DNA of 64,000 nucleotides, taken from assembly GCA_031291055.1 (NCBI GenBank), contig JARLJU010000333.1, forward strand, positions 62,001-126,000, read 5' to 3'. The notes beneath the pieces are model-generated. The model ran no database searches. It was not told the origin of the DNA and worked only from the letters and a program-made list of their open reading frames with translations. The stretch's first letter is position 1; each line of letters begins with the position of its first letter. The position numbers and the translations under genes are program-made. Below are positions 17,430 through 28,079 of the stretch, piece after piece. This DNA is from Rudaea sp. GTDB taxonomy: Bacteria > Pseudomonadota > Gammaproteobacteria > Xanthomonadales > Rhodanobacteraceae.

Positions 17430-18251
17430 ATGGGCCCGATTATGACCCAAGCGCGCACTCCCGTTGTCGCCGACGACGATGGTCATCACGGTCATGGCCA
17501 TGGTCTGCGTTCCTCGCGCAAACCGCGCTATCTGCAGATCGCCGAAACGCTGCGCGAAGAAATCCGCCGCGGCCAGCATCCCGTGGGGCGCCACCTGCCG
17601 ACCGAAATGGAATTGTGCAAGCGCTTCGGCATCAGCCGCTACACCACGCGCGCAGCTCTGCGCCTGCTCGAAGACACGGGTCTGATCCTGCGCCGGCGCG
17701 GCTCCGGCACGACCGTGCGCAGCCCCGAAGCGCAGGTGAGCTACGAACAACATATCCGTTCGATCGACGACTTGCTGCAATACACGAATGCGACCGGTTT
17801 CCAGTTCCTGCACACCGACCGCGTGCACGCCGATTCAACGCTGGCCGGATGGCTGAACCTGCGCGTCGGCACCGAGTGCATCCATTTTCACGGCATCCGC
17901 TACCATCGTCGCACGCAACAGCCCTACTGCCTCGGCGAGGTCTATCGCCGCGCCAGCTGGCAGGGCCTGCCGCAGGGTTTCACGCGGATGGAAGACGCGA
18001 TGCGCCAGTTGATCGAGGAGGAATTCTCGCATCGCATCGGCAAGGTGGAACAGTCATTGGGCGCCGTCGCAATCACGGAAGAACAAGCCGATGAATTGAA
18101 GGTGTCGAGCAATATTCCGGGATTTCGCAGCGTGCGTCGCTATTTCGATCTAAAGGGCCACCTGGTGCTGGTCGCCGTGACCCTGCACCCGGGCCATCTG
18201 TTCAGCTATTTCACCCGCTATGAGCGCACTGATCCGGGTATGCGCATCTAG
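17430..18251 (+). CDS. GntR-family regulator (HutC-type, UTRA effector domain)
   Basis: A 273-residue transcription factor. The winged helix-turn-helix occupies about residues 30-100 (PRYLQIAETLREEIRRGQ, LPTEMELCKRFGISRYTTRA, GSGTTV), followed by a UTRA ligand-binding domain to the C-terminus. Before the HTH is an unusual acidic, histidine-rich stretch (DDDGHHGHGHG) that could bind metal or simply be a flexible leader. The start may be 17430 or Met5 at 17442. It is transcribed away from the amidase with only 16-28 bases between the start codons, so the promoters must overlap the opposing coding sequence. Confidence 0.88.
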   Translation: MGPIMTQARTPVVADDDGHHGHGHGLRSSRKPRYLQIAETLREEIRRGQHPVGRHLPTEMELCKRFGISRYTTRAALRLLEDTGLILRRRGSGTTVRSPEAQVSYEQHIRSIDDLLQYTNATGFQFLHTDRVHADSTLAGWLNLRVGTECIHFHGIRYHRRTQQPYCLGEVYRRASWQGLPQGFTRMEDAMRQLIEEEFSHRIGKVEQSLGAVAITEEQADELKVSSNIPGFRSVRRYFDLKGHLVLVAVTLHPGHLFSYFTRYERTDPGMRI

Positions 18252-18316
18252 CCGCAATTGCCGCTTCCGGCACAAAGCCGGACAATTCCATTTCCACTCG
18301 ACACGGGGAGTCTGTC

Positions 18317-19918
18317 ATGAGCGATCGCGAATCGATGGAATACGACGTCGTCACCGTCGGTGCCGGTCCGGCCGGCCTTGCGTTCGCGATCCGGCTCAAG
18401 CAACTCAAACCGGACATTCGCGTCTGCGTGATCGAGAAAGCATCGGCGATCGGCGCACAGATCCTGTCCGGCGCGGTGATCGAACCGCAGGCGCTGAACG
18501 AACTGCTGCCGGAATGGGGCAAGAACCCGCCGCCGATCTGCGTGCCGGTGGCGCAGGACGAATTCTGGTGGCTGCGCGATCACGCGCGCTCGATGAAACT
18601 GCCCACGCCGCCGCAAATGCACAATCACGGCAACTTCATCGTCTCGCTCGGCGCAATGTGCGCCTGGCTGGCACCGCAGGCCGAAGCGCTCGGTGTGGAA
18701 ATCTATCCCGGTTTCGCCGCGGCGGAACCGTTCTTCAACACCGACGGCTCGGTCGGCGGCGTGCGCATCGGCGACATGGGTGTGGCCAAGGACGGCTCGC
18801 ACAAGCCCGGCTACACCCAGGGTATCGATATCAAGGCACCGGTCACAGTGCTGGCCGAAGGTTGCCGCGGCAGCCTGACCAAGCAACTGATCGCAAAATT
18901 CGGGTTGGACAAAAATTCCGATCCGCCGACGTACGGCATCGGCATCAAGGAATTGTGGCAATTGCCGCCCGGTCGCGCCGAGGCGGGCAAGGTCGTGCAC
19001 ACGATCGGCTGGCCGATGGACAATTGCACCTACGGCGGCAGCTTCCTGTATCACCTGGACAAGGATCGCGTCGCGATCGGTTTCGTCACCGGCCTGGACT
19101 ACGAAGATCCCATGCTGTCGCCGTTCGAGGCGTTCCAGCAGCTCAAACACCATCCGCTGATCAAGCCCTTGCTCGAAGGCGGCCAGATACTGTCGGCCGG
19201 CGCGCGCGCGCTGGCCGAGGGCGGCTGGCAATCGCTGCCGAACTGCGAGATGCCCGGTGCGCTGCTCATCGGCGACACCGCCGGCCTGCTCAACGTGCCC
19301 AAGATCAAGGGCACGCATCAGGCGATCCGCTCCGGCATGCTCGCTGCCGAACATATCGCGGCCACGAACAAGGCCGAAGGCTGGGACGCGAAACTGCGCG
19401 CCTCCGTAGTCATGAAAGAACTGCGCAAGGTGCGCAATATCCGTCCCGGGTTCCGCAAAGGCCTATGGCTGGGCCTGGCCAATGCCGGGTGGGAGACGAT
19501 CACCGCGGGACTCTCGCCATGGACGCTGAAGAACCATGCCGACTGGTCGTCGCTGGAAAAGGTCGGCGCCTATGAAACCCCGAACCGGGACTACGTTGAT
19601 CGCACCCTGGCTCCACGCGACCGTCTGGCAGAAGTATACTTTGCCGCAACCGAACACGACGAAGACCAGCCCGTGCACCTGCACGTGGCCGACACCAATA
19701 TCTGCATCACCAAGTGCGCGGTCGAGTACGACAATCCCTGCACGAGATTCTGCCCCGCCGGCGTCTACGAAATTGTCGGCGAAGGCGCCGACAAGCGCCT
19801 GCAGGTCAACTCGGCCAACTGCGTGCACTGCAAGACGTGCGATATCAAGGATCCGTACGAGATCATTACCTGGGTGACGCCGGAGGGGGCGAGTGGGCCG
19901 AACTATCAGAATTTGTAG
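18317..19918 (+). CDS. Electron transfer flavoprotein-ubiquinone oxidoreductase
   Basis: A 533-residue membrane-associated flavoprotein that passes electrons from ETF to ubiquinone. The N-terminal FAD dinucleotide fold is VVTVGAGPAGLAFAIRL. The mid region WPMDNCTYGGSFLYHL and the quinone-binding/membrane region match ETF-QO. The C-terminal 4Fe-4S ferredoxin domain shows CTRFCPAGVYEI and NCVHCKTCDIKDP. A GGGGAG ribosome site precedes the ATG at 18317. Its partners etfB and etfA are encoded at 23-25 kb, so the whole ETF route to quinone is in this window. A strong terminator follows. Confidence 0.95.
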   Translation: MSDRESMEYDVVTVGAGPAGLAFAIRLKQLKPDIRVCVIEKASAIGAQILSGAVIEPQALNELLPEWGKNPPPICVPVAQDEFWWLRDHARSMKLPTPPQMHNHGNFIVSLGAMCAWLAPQAEALGVEIYPGFAAAEPFFNTDGSVGGVRIGDMGVAKDGSHKPGYTQGIDIKAPVTVLAEGCRGSLTKQLIAKFGLDKNSDPPTYGIGIKELWQLPPGRAEAGKVVHTIGWPMDNCTYGGSFLYHLDKDRVAIGFVTGLDYEDPMLSPFEAFQQLKHHPLIKPLLEGGQILSAGARALAEGGWQSLPNCEMPGALLIGDTAGLLNVPKIKGTHQAIRSGMLAAEHIAATNKAEGWDAKLRASVVMKELRKVRNIRPGFRKGLWLGLANAGWETITAGLSPWTLKNHADWSSLEKVGAYETPNRDYVDRTLAPRDRLAEVYFAATEHDEDQPVHLHVADTNICITKCAVEYDNPCTRFCPAGVYEIVGEGADKRLQVNSANCVHCKTCDIKDPYEIITWVTPEGASGPNYQNL

Positions 19919-20050
19919 ATCACGCCATCAAGTCTTGACCTGCCACCTTCCGGAAGATGCGAGCGTTTCCGTTACTTGATTGTTGCCTGTGGCCGGCAAG
20001 ACAATGAAAGTCCGGGGATACGGTGCGTGCGACTGATCCCGGCTCGACGA

Positions 20051-20080
20051 AAAAACGGGCGCTTTCCGCGCCCGTTTTTT
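20051..20080. terminator. Rho-independent terminator after ETF-QO
   Basis: Stem CGGGCGC (20056-20062) / GCGCCCG (20068-20074) with loop TTTCC, flanked by an A-run (20051-20055) and a T-run (20075-20080). The flanking A/T pairs extend the stem. It works for ETF-QO on the plus strand and for the minus-strand YXWGXW gene. Confidence 0.88.
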
Positions 20081-20100
20081 ATGCTTGATCTACCCGTCAA

Positions 20101-20403
20101 TCAATTCCAGTGGCCCGCCTCGTGATGCCAGCGCGTACCACGCTGCTCCCAGCTGTCGTTGACCCATTGATGGCCACGATGCTCGCGGATGTAGTGGCCG
20201 TTCGACCAGACGTGCTGATGCCCGTCATAGTTCCAGTAACCGGGCGCCCAGACGTAACCGACACGGGCGGCCGGAACGATTTCCACCTGCGGCGCCGGCG
20301 GCGCCACGTCGATATCGACGAAAACGCGTGCGTTGCCGATCATCGGTGCCGCCATAGCGCCGATCCCCAAAGCTACAAACAGAGTTGCGGTCTTGATTGA
20401 CAT
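20101..20403 (-). CDS. YXWGXW repeat-type small secreted protein (copy 1)
   Basis: A 100-residue exported protein. A signal peptide (MSIKTATLFVALGIGAMAAP) is followed by a mature region of short aromatic repeats: GYVWAPGYWNYDGHQHVWSN, GHYIREHRGHQWV and HHEAGHWN. The WAPGYW and GHWN units fit the YXWGXW repeat family. His, Trp and Tyr dominate. The gene has a close paralogue 190 bases upstream on the same strand; both begin their mature part with ARVFVDIDVAPPAPQVE. AAGGA precedes the start. Function unknown; a periplasmic structural or metal-associated role is only a guess. Confidence 0.82.
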   Translation of the reverse strand: MSIKTATLFVALGIGAMAAPMIGNARVFVDIDVAPPAPQVEIVPAARVGYVWAPGYWNYDGHQHVWSNGHYIREHRGHQWVNDSWEQRGTRWHHEAGHWN

Positions 20404-20476
20404 GATCTTTCCTTGTGATGAATGGTGCCGTCGCGAGACGCGCTAGCGAATTCCTTATCGCGCACGGGCAAGGCAC

Positions 20477-20515
20477 ACCATACAGCCACGGGTGTGAATC
20501 GCGACCCAATGTCAA
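20477..20515 (-). promoter_or_regulatory. Candidate promoter of YXWGXW copy 1
   Basis: On the minus strand, a -10-like TATGGT (20477-20482 on the plus strand as ACCATA) lies about 70 bases before the start. GCGATTCA (20495-20502) and TTGACA (20510-20515) lie further upstream. The TTGACA spacing is too long for it to be the -35. The layout is matched at the paralogue, which supports a regulatory role. Confidence 0.35.
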
Positions 20516-20593
20516 TCGCGCAAGATTGCAAAATCTGCAAGATACCGGGCGCCTCGTGCACCCGGTATCAAATCACTGATCAGCTCAGGCAAT

Positions 20594-20893
20594 TCAATTC
20601 CAGTGCCCCGGCTCGTGGTGCCAGCGTCCGTTACGCTGTTCCCAGCTATCGGCAACCCACACATGGCCGTGATGTTCGCGAATATAGTGACCTTTGACCC
20701 ACACATGCCTGTGGCCATCCCAATCCCAGAATCCCGGCGCCCAGACATATCCGACGCGCGCCTCGGGAACGACCTCCACTTGCGGTGCCGGTGGCGCCAC
20801 GTCGATATCGACGAAAACGCGCGCACTGCCGATCATCGGCGTGGCAGCGGCAAGTCCCAACGCGATGCATAACGCTGTGGTACGCAATGTCAT
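20594..20893 (-). CDS. YXWGXW repeat-type small secreted protein (copy 2)
   Basis: A 99-residue paralogue of the downstream gene, with signal peptide MTLRTTALCIALGLAAATP and mature repeats GYVWAPGFWDWDGHRHVWVK, GHYIREHHGHVWV and HHEPGHWN. The start at 20893 follows a strong GGAGAG site; an in-frame extension further upstream lacks one. The mature halves of the two copies align without gaps over most of their length, so this is a tandem duplication. A terminator-like signal is not seen between the copies, and each has its own upstream promoter-like region. Confidence 0.82.
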   Translation of the reverse strand: MTLRTTALCIALGLAAATPMIGSARVFVDIDVAPPAPQVEVVPEARVGYVWAPGFWDWDGHRHVWVKGHYIREHHGHVWVADSWEQRNGRWHHEPGHWN

Positions 20894-20956
20894 AAGCTCT
20901 CTCCTTGGTTCGACTGTCAATGCACACCATGGCGCATTCGGCGACACGGTAAGGCG

Positions 20957-20987
20957 ATCATACTGCGCTTTTTTGAATCGCAGCCAA
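20957..20987 (-). promoter_or_regulatory. Candidate promoter of YXWGXW copy 2
   Basis: On the minus strand, TATGAT (20957-20962) is preceded after 19 bases by TTGGCT (20982-20987), with GCGATTCA at 20974-20981. The GCGATTCA block, the -10 and the following GCCTT are shared with the region upstream of copy 1. Confidence 0.4.
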
Positions 20988-21093
20988 ATGACGGCGACTC
21001 TCGAAAGCTGCAACATTTTCAAAGCCCTGTCGCCGCAAAAACACGAAATCGGCGGACTCGGCTATGCTGAAAAAGCCATCTGCCGGAATACCC

Positions 21094-21996
21094 ATGAAGA
21101 CTGCAACCATCGCCCTTGTCACTGCAGCCGCGGCGCGCGACCTGGATGAGGATCTGCTGCCGCTGGAACGCGCATTGCGCTTGCATGGCGCAGAGCCGCA
21201 TATCGTGGCCTGGGACGACGCGGCAGTGGACTGGTCGCAGTTCGACATCGCCCTGCTGCGTTCGACCTGGGACTACACGATGCGGCTTGCCGAATTCCTC
21301 GCCTGGGCGCGACGCACGGCACGGACGACGGCCTTGCTCAATCCGCTGCCGGTAATCGGCTGGAATACCGACAAGCACTATCTGGCCGAGCTGGCAACGG
21401 CGGCAGTGCCCGTCGTGCCGAGCATGTTCGTCGAGACGGGCCACAATGCAGAAGCGGCTTTGGCGGACTTCCTGCGAGCGCACGCGGCGGCAGAGTTCGT
21501 GGTCAAGCCGGCGATCGGCGCCGGTTCGCGCGATGCGCAGCGCTATGGCCGCGACGACAGCGCGGCAGCGACGGCACACGCGCAGCGTTTGCTCGATGCC
21601 GGGCGCGGCGTGCTGCTGCAACCGTATCTGGCACGCGTGGACGAGCACGGCGAAACGGCGCTGATTTTCTTCGACGGTGTGTTCAGTCATTCCATCCGCA
21701 AGGGCCCTTTGTTGCGCCGCGGCGAAGGCGCGACACGCGCCCTGTTTGCCACCGAGCACATCACCGCGCGTGCGGCGACGACGGAGGAACGGCGTGTGGC
21801 CGAACAAACCCTCGGCGCGATCCCGTTTCCACAGCCGCTACTGTATGCGCGCGTGGACCTCATCCACGACGCCGACGGCACGGCGCGCGTGCTGGAGCTG
21901 GAACTGACCGAGCCTTCGCTGTTTTTCGCCCATGCGGACGGCTCCGCCGAACGCTTCGCGGCCGCAATCGTGCGGCGCACTCTGACGCCAGGCTGA
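21094..21996 (+). CDS. ATP-grasp domain protein (RimK/glutathione-synthetase-like)
   Basis: A 300-residue cytoplasmic protein with an ATP-grasp-like layout. The N-terminal pre-ATP domain includes DIALLRSTWDYTMR. Lysine in FVVKPAIGAGSRD fits the nucleotide-binding lysine strand with its flexible loop. VLLQPYLARVDEHGETALIF matches the hinge region. The metal-binding end is ARVDLIHDADGTARVLELEL (Asp...Glu-x-Glu). Enzymes of this fold ligate a carboxylate to an amine or thiol using ATP; the substrate cannot be read here. The start may be 21094 (MKTATIALVTAA) or the in-frame ATG at 21064. It is a single gene with no operon partners. Confidence 0.78.
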   Translation: MKTATIALVTAAAARDLDEDLLPLERALRLHGAEPHIVAWDDAAVDWSQFDIALLRSTWDYTMRLAEFLAWARRTARTTALLNPLPVIGWNTDKHYLAELATAAVPVVPSMFVETGHNAEAALADFLRAHAAAEFVVKPAIGAGSRDAQRYGRDDSAAATAHAQRLLDAGRGVLLQPYLARVDEHGETALIFFDGVFSHSIRKGPLLRRGEGATRALFATEHITARAATTEERRVAEQTLGAIPFPQPLLYARVDLIHDADGTARVLELELTEPSLFFAHADGSAERFAAAIVRRTLTPG

Positions 21997-22128
21997 CACT
22001 CGTCGCGGCCGTTTACATCTTGCTTACGTTCTTTTGCCGGCGTTTACCCGGGATACGTCAACAACGGCCTCGCGTCGGCGTTATTGTCAGCGTGGCCCAT
22101 CGCCACACTACTTTTCCCCGGAGGTTGT

Positions 22129-22998
22129 ATGTCTCGCAACATCACGCTCGCCGTACTGACGGCCATGCCCGTAGCGGTGCTGTCGGTCTGCGCGCTGGCG
22201 CAGAACGCCGCGCCTACGGTCGCAACGAACTCGCGGCCCTCTTTCTTCCAGCACATGCTGCAGAAGATGGATACCAATGGCGACGGCAGAATTTCCCTGG
22301 ACGAGTATCTCGCCGCGGCCACAGCGCGTTTCAAGAGCATTGACACAAAGAACAAGGGCAGCATCGACGCCGTTGATGTCGCCAGCTCGCCGGAGACCAC
22401 CCAGCGCGACGAACGCGTTGCGCAGTTCATGGTCAAGCGCATGGACACCGCAGGCAATGGCTATGTCACCCAGGATGAGTTCCTTGCGGCCGCGAAAAAA
22501 CGTTTCGCACGCATGGACAAGAATGGCGACGGCAAACTCACGCCGGACGAGTTGGCCGCCCCGCGCTGGCCTCGGCGACAGGCCGATGCATCGCAAGCGA
22601 GCGTCGAGACAGCCAAAGGCAGTCGTGGCGCCCAGTTTGCACAAAAACATTTCGACAAGCTCGACACCAATCATGACGGGGTCGTCAGCATCGACGAATA
22701 CCTGGCTGCCGCCACGGCGATGTACCAGAAGCTCGATAGTCAGGGCACGGGCAAGCTGACGGCGCAGGAGCTCGCCTCGTCGCCGCAGGCACTGAAACGC
22801 GACGAGCGGCGTGCGCAGCACGAGATCAAGCGCCTGGATACCAATGGCGATGGTGTGGTCACGCAGGACGAATATCTGGCCGCCGCCAGGATCCGCTTCG
22901 GAAAGCTGGACAAGAATGCCGATGGCTTCATCGATGCCGACGAAATGCCCGCACATCACTGGGCGCACGGCGCCAAACCAATCCCCTCAGCCGGTTGA
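22129..22998 (+). CDS. Secreted EF-hand calcium-binding protein
   Basis: A 289-residue exported protein starting at 22129 behind CCGGAGG. After a signal peptide (ITLAVLTAMPVAVLSVCALA) there are eight EF-hand-type loops: DTNGDGRISLDE, DTKNKGSIDAVD, DTAGNGYVTQDE, DKNGDGKLTPDE, DTNHDGVVSIDE, DSQGTGKLTAQE, DTNGDGVVTQDE and DKNADGFIDADE. The second and sixth have lost acidic ligands and probably bind poorly. The two groups of four repeat the same order, including the phrase DEYLAAATA at the first loop of each half, so the gene arose by internal duplication. Role unknown; calcium buffering or sensing in the periplasm is an inference. Confidence 0.88.
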   Translation: MSRNITLAVLTAMPVAVLSVCALAQNAAPTVATNSRPSFFQHMLQKMDTNGDGRISLDEYLAAATARFKSIDTKNKGSIDAVDVASSPETTQRDERVAQFMVKRMDTAGNGYVTQDEFLAAAKKRFARMDKNGDGKLTPDELAAPRWPRRQADASQASVETAKGSRGAQFAQKHFDKLDTNHDGVVSIDEYLAAATAMYQKLDSQGTGKLTAQELASSPQALKRDERRAQHEIKRLDTNGDGVVTQDEYLAAARIRFGKLDKNADGFIDADEMPAHHWAHGAKPIPSAG

Positions 22999-23024
22999 AC
23001 CCGGACTGCAATTTGCCCTCCCCT

Positions 23025-23049
23025 GGGCCGCGCAAGCGGCCCTTTTTTT
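23025..23049 (+). terminator. Rho-independent terminator after the EF-hand gene
   Basis: Perfect seven-base stem GGGCCGC (23025-23031) / GCGGCCC (23036-23042) with a GCAA tetraloop, followed by seven T residues (23043-23049). Confidence 0.92.
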
Positions 23050-23150
23050 GTGGCCCGGGCAGATAGTCTGCGCAGCATCGCCGCAACGCGGTAGAATTCG
23101 CGTCCCTTTCTTTGCGCTGCCCCGCGGGCGGCCGGCGGGAATCGCGACCA

Positions 23151-23897
23151 ATGAAAATTCTGGTGGGCTACAAACGCGTCGTCGACTACAACGTCCGTAT
23201 CCAGGTCAGGCCGGACGGCTCCGGCGTGGTCACCGAGGGAGTGAAGCTATCGGCCAACCCCTTCGACGATATCGCGCTGGAAGAAGCGCTGCGGCTGCGC
23301 GAGAAAGGCATCGCTACCGAGGTCATCGTCGCCACGATCGGGCCGGCCGACGCTCAGGCGCATCTGCGCAACGGCTTGGCCATGGGCGCGAACCGGGCGA
23401 TCCACGTGGTCACTGCCGACGCGATCCAGCCGCTCACCGCCGCACGCGTGCTGCTCAAGCTGATCGAGAAGGAACAGCCGCAACTGGTGATCCTGGGCAA
23501 GCAGGCAATCGATGACGACTGCAACCAGACCGGCCAGATGCTGGCTGCGCTGTGGAATCGGCCGCAGGCCACGTTCGCGTCGAAGGTGGAAGTCAGCGCA
23601 AATGTCGCCAAGGTCACGCGCGAGGTCGATGCCGGCCTGGAAACGATCGAGGTCGACCTGCCGGCCGTGATCACGACCGACCTGCGCCTGAACGAGCCGC
23701 GCTTCATCAAGCTGCCGGACATCATGAAGGCCAAATCCAAGCCGATGGAAAGCATCGATTTCGCCAGCCTGGGCGTCGAATCCGGTGATCATCTGAAAAC
23801 GACGAACTATGCACCCCCGCCCAAGCGCAGCAAGGGCGTCATGGTGAAAGACGCGGCCGAACTGGTCGCCGCGCTGAAGACCAAGGGCTTGCTGTGA
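23151..23897 (+). CDS. etfB: Electron transfer flavoprotein subunit beta
   Basis: A 248-residue ETF small subunit, which binds AMP and, with EtfA, shuttles electrons from acyl-CoA dehydrogenases to ETF-QO. The start at 23151 gives MKILVGYKRVVDYNVRI. Family blocks include NPFDDIALEEALRLREKG, LAMGANRAIHV, LGKQAIDDDCNQTGQMLAA and the signature LPAVITTDLRLNEPR. A -10-like TAGAAT sits at 23092-23097. It is followed after 113 bases by etfA. The 18-kb ETF-QO gene completes the chain. Confidence 0.96.
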   Translation: MKILVGYKRVVDYNVRIQVRPDGSGVVTEGVKLSANPFDDIALEEALRLREKGIATEVIVATIGPADAQAHLRNGLAMGANRAIHVVTADAIQPLTAARVLLKLIEKEQPQLVILGKQAIDDDCNQTGQMLAALWNRPQATFASKVEVSANVAKVTREVDAGLETIEVDLPAVITTDLRLNEPRFIKLPDIMKAKSKPMESIDFASLGVESGDHLKTTNYAPPPKRSKGVMVKDAAELVAALKTKGLL

Positions 23898-24010
23898 CGA
23901 ATTGGCGTCCGTCCGCCCCCCCCGATGCCTCAGGGCCAACGGAATTGAACGATAACGGTCGACCCGTTCGTGCCGGGGTATCCAGACACGAATGGCACTA
24001 GGAGCAAATC

Positions 24011-24958
24011 ATGTCCAAAATCCTGATCGTCGCCGAACACCTCAACGGCAAACTCAATTCCAGCACCGCGCGCTGCGTCAGCTGCGCGCGCGATATCAAT
24101 CCTGACGCGATCGACATCCTGGTGCCTTCCGATGCGCCCGATGCCATCGCCGCCGACGCCGCGAAAATCGATGGCGTAAGCAAGGTCATCAAGGTGGCGA
24201 ACCCGGCCAACGCGCACGCGCTGGCTGAGGTATACGCGCCGCAAGTCGTCGCCGTGGCCAAGAACGGCTACACGCACCTGTTCGCGCCGTCGACCACGTT
24301 TGGGAAAGATCTGATGCCGCGTGTCGCGGCGCTGCTCGGCGTCGCCCAAGTCAGTGACATCATGAAAGTTGTCGATGCGCATACGTTCCAGCGTCCGATC
24401 TATGCCGGCAACGCGATCATCACGGTGCAGGCGCCGCCAGGCCAGACCCTGGTGGCCACCGTGCGCACCGCGTCCTATGCGGCCACCGGCAATGGCGCGG
24501 CGACGGCCCCGGTCGAGGCTTCGAGCCTGACCGTCGAATTTCCGGGCCACACGCGCTTTGTCGAACTGGCGCAGGGCAAGAGCGACCGCCCGGATCTGCA
24601 AAGTGCCAGTCGTGTTGTTTCCGGCGGCCGCGGCGTCGGCTCGGCCGAGAATTTCGCCATCATCTTCAAGCTTGCCGACAAGCTCGGTGCCGGTGTAGGC
24701 GCCTCACGCGCCGCCGTGGACGCCGGCTATGTGCCCAGCGACATGCAGGTCGGCCAGACCGGCAAGATCATCGCACCGGAACTGTACATGGCGATCGGCA
24801 TTTCCGGCGCCATCCAGCACCTGACCGGAATCAAGGATGCCGGCACCATCGTCGCCATCAACAAGGATGGCGAAGCGCCGATCTTCGAAGTGGCCGACAT
24901 CGGCCTGGTCGGCGATTTGTTCAAAATCATCCCCGAGCTTGAAGCGGCGCTGGGATAA
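24011..24958 (+). CDS. etfA: Electron transfer flavoprotein subunit alpha
   Basis: A 315-residue ETF large subunit. The C-terminal FAD domain is clear: [52 protein letters not shown] and [25 protein letters not shown] lies before the ATG at 24011. It forms a transcription unit with etfB and is followed 34 bases later by acetoacetate-CoA ligase, which may be cotranscribed. Confidence 0.96.
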   Translation: MSKILIVAEHLNGKLNSSTARCVSCARDINPDAIDILVPSDAPDAIAADAAKIDGVSKVIKVANPANAHALAEVYAPQVVAVAKNGYTHLFAPSTTFGKDLMPRVAALLGVAQVSDIMKVVDAHTFQRPIYAGNAIITVQAPPGQTLVATVRTASYAATGNGAATAPVEASSLTVEFPGHTRFVELAQGKSDRPDLQSASRVVSGGRGVGSAENFAIIFKLADKLGAGVGASRAAVDAGYVPSDMQVGQTGKIIAPELYMAIGISGAIQHLTGIKDAGTIVAINKDGEAPIFEVADIGLVGDLFKIIPELEAALG

Positions 24959-24992
24959 GGCACGCCTCAACCGGCAAGCAAGGAAGAACGCG

Positions 24993-26957
<1,965 letters not shown>

Positions 26958-27097
26958 GTCACTTTTAGCTCCATGGTAGGAATCGGTGTGGCACTTGTCT
27001 CAAGGCTCACACCATCTGGGTTCATCCACGAGCGGAATATCGTGCGATGCAATTGATATGTCGCAGTACCGCTGTGTCTGCAAATTGAGAGATCGCC

Positions 27098-28027
27098 TTG
27101 TCGGTAAAATGCAGTTTCAGGGAAATCGTCAAACGCATCCTGAAGCGGATGCGACTATTGGGCGTTGCAGTTCGTATTCTTGGGAGAATTGATGCATGGA
27201 AAGCAATTCGGAATCGCGGCAAGCATGTATCCGGCGCGGCCTGTCGAACGTTGCAACCTTTGGATAAATCAATGATCGATACGCAGGCAACAAAATTGCT
27301 CCAGCGCGAGTTGTCCACCGCCGTTCCACCTGGCGACCTCATTTTTCTGGTCAACGGCCACCGCGATGGAGCGAATTACGCCGCTTCCCGCGGCGCAACC
27401 GTGCTCAATATCATCAACCTTCTGACTGCTGCCGGCGTTGACTACCGCAACTTTCGTTCCCTGCTCGACTTCGGTTGCGGCTGCGGCCGCATCCTCGCAG
27501 GCTGGGAGCATCTGATTGATGGCAGCACAAAATTGCATGGATTTGACATCAATCCGACCCTGATCGAGTTTTGCCAAAAAAACATTCCATTTGCCAGGAC
27601 TGCGGTGTCGAGCTACTTCCCGCCTCTGCCACTCGCTGATGGGTCGGTTGATTTTGCCTACGCCGGGTCAGTCTGGACGCACTTGTCGTTGCCAGCATCG
27701 ATGCAATGGGCGGGGGAATTTGCCCGTCTCATAGCTACAGGCGGCATCGCCATGGTTTCGTATCACGGCTCCTATTTCGCACCGACGCTCGCGCAGAACA
27801 GCAAGGAAGGCAGCCAGCAGCTTGAGGAGCGGGGTTTCTACCTTCATCTGCATGGCTCGGCCACCGATACCTTTGACGGCTCAAACCACTATGCGACATT
27901 CATGACATCGGCATTCATGCGCCAGTTGTTCGCGGGTTTTGAAGTCGTGCGCATCTACCCTGGCGTCTCGCACGGCCCGAATCCATTTGCCTCATATCAA
28001 GATATCGCCATTCTGCGCAGAATCTGA
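27098..28027 (+). CDS. Class I SAM-dependent methyltransferase
   Basis: A methyltransferase with the nucleotide-binding motif SLLDFGCGCGRILAG (motif I), GFDINPTLIEFC (acidic residue after beta 2) and LADGSVDFAYAGSVWTHL (motif of beta 4). The C-terminus ends GPNPFASYQDIAILRRI. The start is uncertain: TTG at 27098 has GAGAG seven bases upstream (309 residues), ATG at 27149 lacks a good site, and ATG at 27272 begins just before the conserved domain. It opens a block of polysaccharide-type genes, so a sugar or lipid-linked glycan is a likely substrate, though that is only inference. Its 5' region is AT-richer than neighbouring genes. Confidence 0.8.
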   Translation: MSVKCSFREIVKRILKRMRLLGVAVRILGRIDAWKAIRNRGKHVSGAACRTLQPLDKSMIDTQATKLLQRELSTAVPPGDLIFLVNGHRDGANYAASRGATVLNIINLLTAAGVDYRNFRSLLDFGCGCGRILAGWEHLIDGSTKLHGFDINPTLIEFCQKNIPFARTAVSSYFPPLPLADGSVDFAYAGSVWTHLSLPASMQWAGEFARLIATGGIAMVSYHGSYFAPTLAQNSKEGSQQLEERGFYLHLHGSATDTFDGSNHYATFMTSAFMRQLFAGFEVVRIYPGVSHGPNPFASYQDIAILRRI

Positions 28028-28079
28028 CCTCTGGTTCGATTGTGTAGAATGCAATTCGTTGCCTTGCATCGAGACATGG

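Noticed and set aside
18248..19354. Open frame antisense to ETF-QO
   Set aside because: ETF-QO is complete with FAD and 4Fe-4S motifs; the antisense product resembles no family.
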